A DNA stretch of 6,741 nt, from NCBI GenBank assembly GCA_030428345.1, contig JAUIBM010000164.1:1-6741 (forward strand). Direction: 5' to 3'. Within the stretch, counting starts at the first letter, position 1. Each line of letters starts with the position of its first letter. Position numbers and translations under genes: made by a program. Origin of the DNA: Alphaproteobacteria bacterium. Its GTDB lineage: Bacteria; Pseudomonadota; Alphaproteobacteria; Rhizobiales; Rhizobiaceae. Positions 1 through 6,300 of the stretch are shown here, one piece after another. The notes beneath the pieces were generated by a model. The model saw nothing but the letters and a program-made list of their open reading frames with translations. It made no database searches and was not told where the DNA came from.

Positions 1-202
1 GACATGCGGATGCATGATCCATTTGGACTATTTGAACCAAGTTTTGGAAGCTGCAGACGGCAGTGATGCGGTCCGTTCAATTTCGAATGGACAAACTGCA
101 CTGGAACCTGACGCAGCTGCGAGCCTCGGAGATCAAGTGATTTTCCACCTGTACTGCAGATATCGCGCAGGCCACACGGCGTGTAGCGGAGATGCACGCG
201 AT
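1..202. other. Gene-free stretch, lower GC, no assignable content
   Basis: I see no convincing gene here. Open frames exist on both strands, but none has a recognisable motif, a credible ribosome binding site or the third-position GC bias of the genes further right. The base composition looks less GC-rich than the rest of the window. The only structure is an imperfect palindrome at 61-103: CAGTG (61-65) pairs with CACTG (99-103), and GTCCGTTC (71-78) pairs with GAATGGAC (85-92) with one G-T wobble. It could be the decayed edge of a neighbouring gene or plain intergenic DNA. Confidence 0.4.
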
Positions 203-249
203 CCTCTTCTCCCCTGGGGAGGAGGTGGCGCGAAGCGCCGGATGAGGGG
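203..249. repeat. Bipartite palindromic intergenic repeat
   Basis: Two adjacent hairpins are seen. In the first, CTCCCC (209-214) faces GGGGAG (216-221) across a single T, flanked by CCTC (203-206) and GAGG (222-225). In the second, GGCGC (227-231) pairs with GCGCC (235-239) around a GAA loop. A GGATGAGGGG tail (240-249) follows. The layout of a C-run/G-run hairpin, a GGTGGC-type small hairpin and a GGATGAGGGG tail matches, from memory, a dispersed intergenic repeat widespread in alphaproteobacteria. No protein coding is implied. Confidence 0.7.
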
Positions 250-299
250 TTCTAGCAATGGAATCAAGAGCTTCCCTTCTGCCTCACCCTGAGCGACCT

Positions 300-342
300 C
301 CTTCCACCTCATCCTGAGCCCGTCGAAGGGCGAGGTGGAAGG
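300..342. repeat. Palindromic repeat, copy A of an inverted pair
   Basis: CCTTCCACCTC (300-310) and GAGGTGGAAGG (332-342) form a perfect 11-base stem. Inside it GCCC (318-321) can pair with GGGC (328-331) around GTCGAA. The core (306-335), with CTCATCCTGAG on the left and GTCGAAGG on the right, resembles a dispersed hairpin repeat known from many alphaproteobacterial genomes. A related copy lies in opposite orientation at 362-398. Confidence 0.75.
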
Positions 343-361
343 CCACTGACCTCTGTTTGTC

Positions 362-398
362 CCACCCTCGTGGTTCGACGCGCTCACCATGAGGGTGG
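362..398. repeat. Palindromic repeat, copy B, inverted relative to copy A
   Basis: CCACCCTCGTGGT (362-374) pairs with ACCATGAGGGTGG (386-398) through 12 Watson-Crick pairs and one G-T wobble, leaving an 11-base loop, TCGACGCGCTC (375-385). Read on the minus strand, its 29-base core matches the copy at 300-342 at 23 of 29 positions, including TGAGC and CGTCGAA. The differences fall mainly in bases that pair with each other, so the two copies share the fold more than the sequence. Confidence 0.75.
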
Positions 399-458
399 AG
401 GAGCGCCTTCAGCTTGCGGTGCGTTGGCGTTCGGCAAGGCGGCGCATCTCGGGAACAT

Positions 459-538
459 TCTCCCCCCTTGCGGCGGGGTCCGAAGGACGGGCGAGACCCG
501 TGGCTCGCCCTTAATCGCCGACAGGGGCAGAGGGGGTA
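459..538. repeat. C-tract palindromic repeat, diverged long copy
   Basis: Begins TCTCCCCCCTTGCGG (459-473) and ends GCAGAGGGGGTA (527-538). These ends are also the ends of the shorter inverted copy at 566-613. The middle differs: it carries small hairpins GTCC/GGAC (478-481 with 485-488) and GGGCGAG/CTCGCCC (489-495 with 504-510, loop ACCCGTGG). It therefore looks like a longer variant of the same element with a replaced or inserted centre. The short form is, from memory, a common intergenic repeat of Mesorhizobium-like genomes. Confidence 0.65.
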
Positions 539-565
539 TGGCCACAAGGTCAATGATCGCAGGTT

Positions 566-613
566 TACCCCCCTCTGTCTGCTGCGCAGACATCTCCCCC
601 GCAAGGGGGGAGA
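566..613. repeat. C-tract palindromic repeat, compact copy, inverted
   Basis: Two clean hairpins: GTCTGC (577-582) with GCAGAC (586-591), loop TGC; and TCTCCCCC (593-600) with GGGGGAGA (606-613), loop GCAAG. Its right end, CCGCAAGGGGGGAGA (599-613), is the exact reverse complement of the first 15 bases of the copy at 459-538. Its left end, TACCCCCCTCTG (566-577), is the reverse complement of that copy's other end apart from one extra C. The two copies together could extrude as one long cruciform around 539-565. Confidence 0.75.
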
Positions 614-654
614 GTGGCGCGAACCGACAGGCTCACCTTGAGGACGGTGGAGCG

Positions 655-901
655 GTGCGGAAAGCCTGGCCCCAAGAAACTTATCCCCGCGTGAAATTCC
701 GAACTTATCTTCGTTGCACTGTTCCGGCACGCGGACGACGGAAGGCCACCGAAGCCTACCGCGCCGGGACGGCTGCGGAGCGGCTGGAAGCGGGTGTCGG
801 ACCCGGGAAAGGCCTGCAGGGCGCGTATAAGTAGGCTGTAACCGTGCAAAACACGGGGCCGAAAGGGCGCAAGGCGCCACAAGGCGTCCACGATCTCCGC
901 C
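655..901. other. Unassigned GC-rich structured block, no gene recognised
   Basis: Several open frames cross this block on both strands, but none shows a protein family, a convincing ribosome binding site or codon use like the real genes, so I do not call a CDS. Visible structure includes two direct AACTTATC copies (678-685 and 702-709), hairpin CGGGT/ACCCG (791-795 with 801-805), hairpin CCGTG/CACGG with loop CAAAA (842-846 with 852-856) and hairpin GGCGC/GCGCC with loop AAG (866-870 with 874-878). Possible explanations are another dispersed repeat, a non-coding RNA or a decayed element. At this GC content some short hairpins are expected by chance. Confidence 0.3.
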
Positions 902-962
902 GCGGGGCATCCGATGGATGCCACATAGAACTACCCTGAGAGGCAGCCATTGGATGCCCCGC
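902..962. repeat. Nested hairpins with two competing pairings
   Basis: GGCATCC (906-912) pairs locally with GGATGCC (916-922) around a GAT loop. A second 17-base unit at 942-958 matches 906-922 at 14 of 17 positions and can form its own imperfect hairpin. In addition GCGGGGCATCC (902-912) is the exact reverse complement of GGATGCCCCGC (952-962), an 11-base long-range stem. The two local hairpins and the long stem use the same bases and exclude each other. Biological role unknown. Confidence 0.5.
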
Positions 963-967
963 AGTCT

Positions 968-1038
968 GTAGTTTCCGGTTCAAACCGCACGTTGAGCCCG
1001 CAGGGCGAAGCGCAAGGTTTGAACCAAACAAAAACTAC
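968..1038. repeat. Long imperfect inverted repeat (stem-loop)
   Basis: GTAGTTT (968-974) and AAACTAC (1032-1038) form the outer stem. GGTTCAAACC (977-986) and GGTTTGAACC (1016-1025) form a perfect 10-base inner stem. GCCC/GGGC (996-999 with 1003-1006) forms an apical hairpin around GCA. The inner stem superficially resembles a tRNA T-arm sequence, but no acceptor or anticodon stem is present, so it is not a tRNA. It could be a dispersed repeat or a transcribed stem-loop; there is no clear terminator T-tract directly after the stem on either strand. Confidence 0.6.
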
Positions 1039-1101
1039 TCATCCCACGGGCTTTTCCAGCCGCGTGAACGAGGAGATGTGCCTAGGGCGACCCAACTTGC
1101 A

Positions 1102-1220
1102 CCGTCATCCTCGGGCCGGCGCAGCCGTGACCCGAGGACCCATACCCTTGCCCATCGCCGAAGGCAGCGAATGCGGCAAGGCAACGGTATGGATCGTCGG
1201 GTCAAGCCCGACGATGACGG
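1102..1220. repeat. Large two-arm palindromic intergenic element (RIME-like)
   Basis: The outer arms CCGTCATCCTCGGGC (1102-1116) and GCCCGACGATGACGG (1206-1220) are complementary at 14 of 15 bases. The inner arms (1130-1152 and 1175-1202) stay complementary with few mismatches, leaving a loop of about 22 bases (1153-1174). Each arm also folds on itself: TCCTCGGG with CCCGAGGA (1108-1115 with 1131-1138), and ATCGTCGGG with CCCGACGAT (1193-1201 with 1207-1215, loop TCAAG). Two head-to-head palindromes make up the architecture described for rhizobial intergenic mosaic elements (RIME). Exact family membership is inference. It lies about 120 bases downstream of the oxidoreductase stop and could act as an mRNA 3' end or processing structure. 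Confidence 0.75.
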
Positions 1221-1340
1221 AGGAAAGGGGATCGGGCGATGCAGGAACCCATGGCATGAACGCGGAAACGCGTCTTGCAAGAAGCCGAAGCCGAACGCCC
1301 GACCGTCACCTGCGGTCCCGCACAGCCGCGATCCGGCCCG
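1221..1340. other. Downstream region of the oxidoreductase operon, no clear terminator
   Basis: This is the 3' flank of the minus-strand metabolic operon. It contains a hairpin ACGCG/CGCGT with a GAAA loop on the plus strand (1260-1264 with 1269-1273) and a short TGCGG/CCGCA inverted repeat (1311-1315 with 1318-1322). Neither is followed by a T-run in the direction of transcription, so I do not call an intrinsic terminator. Transcription may end Rho-dependently or at the large palindrome at 1102-1220. Confidence 0.35.
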
Positions 1341-2489
1341 TCAGGCCTTTTTCGGCTTGCGCAGCAGCGCCTCCGCCTCGGCGACGCCGAGCGCGGCCGG
1401 ACGCTCGCAAGCCGTCTTCAGCGTCACCGCCCGGCCGGTCTCGCCCGCCTTCAGGATCGAATTCATCACGTCGACCGCGTGCAGGGCGAGTTCCATGGAG
1501 CAGCGGTGAGCCCGCCCCTCCAGGATCGCCAGCGCCATGTCGGCGAGCCCGGCGGTGCGGTAATTGGCGAGCATGCCCTCGTCGTGGCGCTGGTTGGGCA
1601 CGGCGAAGGGATGGGCCCATTTCGGCAGTTTCTTAGCCGGCTTGTCCCTGGCGGTCGCGGCCAGTTCGCCGCCGAAGAAATTGGGATCGGGCAGGAAGAG
1701 CGAGCCTTCCTCGCCATAGAGTTCCATGGGCGCATGGCCGTGCGCCCACACATCCCAGCTGGCGCCCATGGTGACGACCGCGCCATTGGCGAATTCCAGC
1801 ACGGCGTGGACCGTGGTCGGCGTCTCGACCGCGATCGTCTCGCCGCTGCGCGGTCCGTTGCCGATGGTGCGGGTGGGCGATGGCGTTGCCGAAATCGCCA
1901 CCACCCGCTTCACCGGACCGATCAGCTGGATCAGGTTGGTGACGTAATAGGGCCCGACATCGAGCACCGGCCCGGCGCCGGGCTTGAAGAAGAAGTCCGG
2001 ATTGGGGTGCCAGTGCTCCATGCCGTGGCTCATGACGTGGCAGGTGCCGCCGGTGACCCGGCCGATGGCGCCGGCGTCGACCAGGCGGCGGGCAAGCTGG
2101 TGCGAGCCGCCGAGGAATGTGTCGGGCGCCGAGCCGATGCGCACGCCCTGCCTTGCCGCCGCGGCGGCGAGCGCCTGGCCCTCCTTCAGCGAAAGGACGA
2201 AGGGCTTTTCGGAATAGACATGCTTGCCGGCCTCCACGATGCGGCGCGAGACCGCGTAATGGGCGGCGGGGATCGTCAGATTGACGATGATGTCGATGTC
2301 GCCGGCCTTCAGCAGGTCGTCGACCGGCATCGCCCGCAGGCCGAATTCGGCGGCCCGCGCCTCGGCCATCTGCGGCACGGCATCGGCGCAGGCGCGCATC
2401 TCGATGCCCTTGAACAGGGGCGCAAGCCCCATATAGGCGGCGGAAATATTGCCGCAGCCGATGACCCCGACGCCCAGCGATCCTGCCAT
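1341..2489 (-). CDS. Gfo/Idh/MocA family NAD(P)-dependent oxidoreductase
   Basis: A 382-residue cytoplasmic dehydrogenase, the usual size for the family. Family members oxidise or reduce a hydroxyl of a sugar, inositol or related polyol using NAD(P). Residues 7-16 (VGVIGCGNIS) are the Rossmann dinucleotide-binding turn, and D36 sits where the cofactor-ribose ligand is expected. YSEKP (92-96) is the family's signature, with K95 the catalytic lysine; GPVLDVGPYY (173-182) is the conserved motif of the C-terminal alpha/beta substrate domain. The ATG at 2489 is chosen because the protein starts directly before the Rossmann strand and a GAGGAG ribosome site lies seven bases upstream. The frame stays open for 101 codons further upstream, but only as an arginine-rich shadow of the isomerase gene. 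It is co-transcribed with that gene, 11 bases away. The substrate is not determinable; no transporter or regulator is in view. Confidence 0.92.
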   Translation of the reverse strand: MAGSLGVGVIGCGNISAAYMGLAPLFKGIEMRACADAVPQMAEARAAEFGLRAMPVDDLLKAGDIDIIVNLTIPAAHYAVSRRIVEAGKHVYSEKPFVLSLKEGQALAAAAARQGVRIGSAPDTFLGGSHQLARRLVDAGAIGRVTGGTCHVMSHGMEHWHPNPDFFFKPGAGPVLDVGPYYVTNLIQLIGPVKRVVAISATPSPTRTIGNGPRSGETIAVETPTTVHAVLEFANGAVVTMGASWDVWAHGHAPMELYGEEGSLFLPDPNFFGGELAATARDKPAKKLPKWAHPFAVPNQRHDEGMLANYRTAGLADMALAILEGRAHRCSMELALHAVDVMNSILKAGETGRAVTLKTACERPAALGVAEAEALLRKPKKA

Positions 2490-2496
2490 GCCAGCA

Positions 2497-2503
2497 CTCC
2501 TCA
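2497..2503 (-). promoter_or_regulatory. Ribosome binding site overlapping upstream stop codon
   Basis: On the minus strand TGAGGAG contains both the stop codon of the isomerase-like gene (TGA, 2503-2501) and a strong Shine-Dalgarno sequence, GAGGAG, seven bases before the ATG of the oxidoreductase. This fixes the oxidoreductase start and implies translational coupling of the two genes. Confidence 0.85.
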
Positions 2504-3247
2504 CAATGCCTTGAGCGCGGCGATCGAGCGGGTGGCGAACCGCCTGTCGTCGCTCGGCTTGTCGTGCTCGATCACCATCAGCGAGGCCGGCGTCGCGCGC
2601 AGGGCCTCGCGGATCGCCTTCCAATCCATGACGCCGTGGCCGACATCGGCCCAGCCGTCCTCGTCCAGGCACTCGCCCTGCGGCGCGATGTCCTTGACAT
2701 GGGCGGCGGTGATGCGCGAGGCGAAGCGCCCGATCCATGCGAGCGGATCGACGCCGGCGCGGGCGATCCAGGCGATGTCGGCCTCCCAGCAAAGGCCGGG
2801 GCCGCCATGCAGCAGCTCGGCCATCGGGATCGCCCCGTCATCGGCGGCGATGAACTCGAAATCATGATTGTGCCAGCCGAACTGCAGGCCGGCGGCGCGA
2901 AACGGCGCGGCGACTTCCTCCAGCCGGGCGCCGAATGCGCGCCAGGCCGCCGCCCCGACGGGCCGGTCCCCGGCAGCCAGATAGGGGCAGTAGACGGCGC
3001 TCATGCCGAGCGTGCGGGCGATGGAAACCGCCTTGTCCGGCTCGCCCTCCAGCATCTCCAGGCTGAAATGGCCGGATTTCATGGCAAGGCCGGCGGCGTC
3101 CAGTTCCGCCCTCAGGCCGACGGGATCCTCGTACAGCCCGCCATAGCCCTCGACCGCCTCATAGCCGGCCTCCTTCAGCATTTTCAGCGTTGCGGCCAGC
3201 GGCGGAAACTCGCGCGAGGAATAAAGCTGGTAGGATATCTGCGCCAA
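2501..3247 (-). CDS. Sugar isomerase/epimerase-like TIM-barrel protein
   Basis: A 248-residue protein of the AP-endonuclease-2/xylose-isomerase-like TIM-barrel superfamily, slightly short for the family. Members usually use a divalent metal to isomerise, epimerise or dehydrate sugars and keto-inositols. Visible family blocks, in order: ISYQLYSSREFP (4-15), GYEAVE (28-33), SGHF (58-61), GWHNHDFEF (124-132), WEADIAW (154-160), HVKD (183-186), DVGHGVMDW (201-209) and IEHD (226-229). E33, H126, D157, H183 and E227 are reasonable metal-ligand or catalytic candidates (inference). It has no signal peptide, so it is probably cytoplasmic. The start is a TTG at 3247-3245 with GGGGAGG five bases upstream; the next in-frame ATG is M23, which would delete the first barrel strand. 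It is first in a two-gene operon with the Gfo/Idh/MocA oxidoreductase, suggesting sequential steps on one substrate. Keto-sugar lyase or glycoside-cleaving activity, also known in this fold, cannot be excluded. Confidence 0.88.
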   Translation of the reverse strand: MAQISYQLYSSREFPPLAATLKMLKEAGYEAVEGYGGLYEDPVGLRAELDAAGLAMKSGHFSLEMLEGEPDKAVSIARTLGMSAVYCPYLAAGDRPVGAAAWRAFGARLEEVAAPFRAAGLQFGWHNHDFEFIAADDGAIPMAELLHGGPGLCWEADIAWIARAGVDPLAWIGRFASRITAAHVKDIAPQGECLDEDGWADVGHGVMDWKAIREALRATPASLMVIEHDKPSDDRRFATRSIAALKAL

Positions 3248-3252
3248 TGTCG

Positions 3253-3259
3253 CCTCCCC
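3253..3259 (-). promoter_or_regulatory. Ribosome binding site supporting a TTG start
   Basis: On the minus strand GGGGAGG stands five bases (CGACA) before the TTG codon at 3247-3245. No in-frame ATG or GTG lies nearby upstream, and the first residues after TTG match the conserved N-terminal barrel strand, so this site decides the start. Confidence 0.75.
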
Positions 3260-3379
3260 GGGAACCTGTCGAGCGCAAGTGTAACGCCTGCGGCGGCTTT
3301 GCGCGATATCAAACCTTGGCCGGGAGGCGTATTGCCCGCCGGAGCGGCCGCAGCGCCGGGGGCGCGGCGCGGGCAGGCG
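3260..3379 (-). promoter_or_regulatory. Intergenic region with likely promoter/operator of the metabolic operon
   Basis: This separates the RND permease stop from the isomerase-like gene and is long enough for a new promoter. The visible inverted repeat is GCGCAA (3273-3278) with TTGCGC (3299-3304), a possible regulator site. A TTGATA hexamer lies upstream on the minus strand, but the best TACACT-like partner is about 23 bases away, too far for a normal sigma-70 promoter, so no exact promoter is called. A short GCGCC/GGCGC inverted repeat (3354-3358 with 3362-3366) just after the permease stop has no T-run and is weak as a terminator. Confidence 0.3.
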
Positions 3380-6300
3380 CTATCCGGCCGCGTGTTCCAG
3401 TTCGCGGCGCAGGCGTTCTTCCTCGTGGGCGCGCGGCTTCGACAGCCCGGCGAAGAGCAGATAGGCGACCGGCGTCAGGAAAAGCGTGGCGAAGGTGGCG
3501 AGGCCGAGGCCGCCGACAATCACCCAGCCCAGCGAGATGCGCGCCTCGGCGCCGGCGCCGACCGCCAGCACCAGCGGCAGGCCGCCCAGCACGGTGGAGA
3601 TCATGGTCATCATCACCGGCCGCAACCGGCGCACGGAAGCCTGCTCGATCGCCTCGCGCACGCTGGCGCCGCGGTCCCGCATCTGGTTGGCAAACTCCAC
3701 GATCAGGATGCCGTTCTTGGCCATGATGCCGACCAGCAGCACGAGGCCGATCTGGCTGTAGAGATTGAGGCTGGTGCCGGTCATCCACAGCGCGAAAATG
3801 GCGCAGGAAATGCCCAGCGGCACGGTGAACATGATGATCAGGGCGCTGACGAAGCTCTCGAACTGCGCGGCGAGGACGAGCAACACGACGATGATGGCGA
3901 AGGCGAAGATGCGACCCATGCTGCCCGAGGTCTCCGTGAGGGTCGCGGCCTCTGCCAGCGGAATGACGCGCGCCCCGGCCGGCAGATGCGGTGCGGCGAG
4001 CGTGTAGGCGGTGTCCATCGCCTCCTGCAGCGCGAAAGCCGGCGTCAGGCTGGCGGTGACCGAAACCGCGCGCAATTTCTGCTCGCGGCCGAGCGAGGGC
4101 GCGACGGCCTTTTCCTCGATGGTGGAAATCGCGGACATCGGTACGATGCGGCCGTCGCCGGTCTTCAGGAACACGTTCTCCAGATCGGTCGGGTCGTTGA
4201 TCGGATTGGAGGTGGAGACCAGTTTCACGTCGACCGAGCGGTCCTGGATGAAAACCGACCCGATGGCGCGCCCGTCGAGCATGGCTTGCACGGCGGTCGC
4301 CAGGCCGTTGATGTCGATGCCGAGATCGGAGGCGCGCTCGCGGTCGATCTCGATGGAAAGCTGCGGCTGCGTCGTCTCGTAGGAGAGCCGGACCCGGCCG
4401 AAGCGCGGGTCCTTTTCCATGTCGGCGACGAGGGCGTCGGCCGCCTTGGCCAGGGCGTCGTAGTCGTCGCCCAGGATCGCCACCTGCAGGCCGGAACCGG
4501 CATTGCGGATGCCGAGGCTGTTTGGCTGGATGACGAAGCTTCGCACGCCCGGCACCCGCGCGGTCTGGGCGTTGACCTGGTCGACGATCTGCTGCTGGCT
4601 CAACTTTCGCTCGCCCCACGGCGCAAGCGTCAGCACCATGAAAGCGCTGTTGGCCTGACCGCCGCGACCGGCGATGGCGAAGACGTTCTGCACCTCGCCG
4701 CTGGCGCGCAGCGGCTCGATCAGGCTTTCGATGCGGCGCAATTGCGAGGCGGTGAAATCAAGGCTCACGCCCTGCGGCGCGGAAATGCTGAGCAGCACGA
4801 CCGCGCGATCCTCGGCCGGCGTCAGTTCCTGGCGGATATTGGCGTAGAGCAGCACGGAGAGGGCGGCGAACAGGACGGCCACGGTGAGCACGACCGCCGG
4901 CGCATTGAGGCAGGCGCGCAGGATCCGCGAATAGACCGCGACGATCCAGCCGCCAAGACGCGCCCCGGGCCCATTGCCCGAATCGGCCCTGGGCTTGCCG
5001 CCCAGGAGGCGCGAGGCGAGCATCGGGCACAGCGACAGCGCGATCACCGAGGACAGCATGACCGAAATCGCCAAGACGAAGCCGAATTCGCGGAAAAGGC
5101 CGCCCGCCTTTCCCGGCAGGAAGGAGATGGGGACGAAGACCGCCGCCAGAGTCGCGGTTGTCGTGACGACGGCGAAGAACACCTCGCGCGTGCCGATCAC
5201 CGCAGCGGCTCTCGCGCCCATGCCCCTGTTGCGATGGCTGACGATGTTCTCCAGCACCACGATCGCGTCGTCGACGACGATGCCCGTCGCCAGCACCAGC
5301 GCCAGCAAGGTGAGGATGTTGACCGAGAAGCCGGCGATCCAGATGCCTGCCAGCGCGCCGATCAACGCCACCGGAAGCGTGATTGCCGGTATGAGCGTGG
5401 CGCGGACATTGAACAGGAACAGATAGATCACGGCGATGACGATCAGCGTGGCGAGGACGAGCGAGCGCACCACCTCCTCGATCGCGGCGGAGACGAAGGT
5501 CGCCTCGTCGCCAGTCACCTTGATGTTGACGCCCGGCGGCAGGATCTTGCGAATTTCCTCGACCGCCTCGTTGACGCCCTTGGAAATCTCGATCGTGTTG
5601 GAACCGGCCTGGCGCACGATGCCCATGCCGACGCCGGTCTTGCCATTGGCGCGCAGCGCGCTCGTGCCCGGATCGGGGCCGAGGGTCACCATCGCCACGT
5701 CGCCGATGCGCGTGCGGTCGCGGATGATCGTCGATTCGAACTCCGCCGCGGTGTCGATGGTGGCGTTGGCGCGCACCACGATGTCCTGCGAGGAGGAGGT
5801 GAGCGAGCCGGCCGGGGTGTCGAAGGCCGCATTGCCGAGCGCCGTTCCCAGATTGGCGATGGTCAGGCCGCGACTGGCCAGCTTGGCCTGATCGACATCG
5901 ATGCGGAAGACCTTGTCGCGGTCGCCATAGACCTGGACGTCGGCAACGCCCGGCACGGCGGCGAGGCGGTCGACCACCTCGTCCTCGACCAGGATCGTCA
6001 TGTCCTCGACCGACATGGTGTCGGAGGTGACGGCGAGGCGCATCACCGCCTGGGCGTTGTCGTCCGCCTTGACGATGCGGGGATCCTCCGCGTCGTCGGG
6101 CAGGTCGCGGCTGACCCGGCCGAGCGCATCGCGCAGGTCGGATGCGGCGACGTCGAGATTGGTCGATTCATTGAATTCGACCGTGACCCGGCTGCGCCCG
6201 AAGGAAGAGGAAGAGGAAATCGAGCGGACGCCGGGCACGCGGGCGGCGGCGCCCTCGATCGGCGAGGTCAGTTCCCGGTCCACGGTTTCCGGCGCGGCGC

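Noticed and set aside
14..292. A 92-codon open frame on the plus strand at the left edge
   Set aside because: It crosses the 203-249 repeat and has no motif or credible ribosome site; a gene remnant is possible but not supported.
565..924. A 119-codon open frame on the minus strand across the repeats
   Set aside because: It runs through a palindromic repeat and the structured block, with no ribosome site, no recognisable domain and unconvincing codon use. It could appear as a hypothetical protein in automatic annotations because the repeat itself is common.
977..1025. tRNA-like GGTTCAAACC suggesting a T-arm or attachment site
   Set aside because: No acceptor, D or anticodon stems and no CCA end in register. 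The motif is explained as an inverted repeat.
31..1027. TTTGAACCAA shared by 31-40 and 1018-1027 as possible element ends
   Set aside because: A 10-base match is expected by chance several times in a window of this size, and the flanking bases do not match.
459..1220. CRISPR-like array
   Set aside because: The repeats belong to different families, differ in length and orientation, and have no regular spacing or equal-length spacers.
2490..2792. N-terminal extension of the oxidoreductase (101 extra codons)
   Set aside because: The extension is an arginine-rich read-through of the isomerase gene in another frame; the real start has a ribosome site and directly precedes the Rossmann motif.
1275..2867. 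A 530-codon open frame on the plus strand
   Set aside because: It lies antisense to the oxidoreductase and isomerase-like genes, whose protein motifs are clear. Its translation is rich in R, H, G and A with no family motif. This is the usual antisense shadow of GC-rich genes.
3309..4619. A 436-codon open frame on the minus strand inside the RND gene
   Set aside because: Out-of-frame shadow of the permease: low complexity, arginine/proline/alanine-rich and without motifs.
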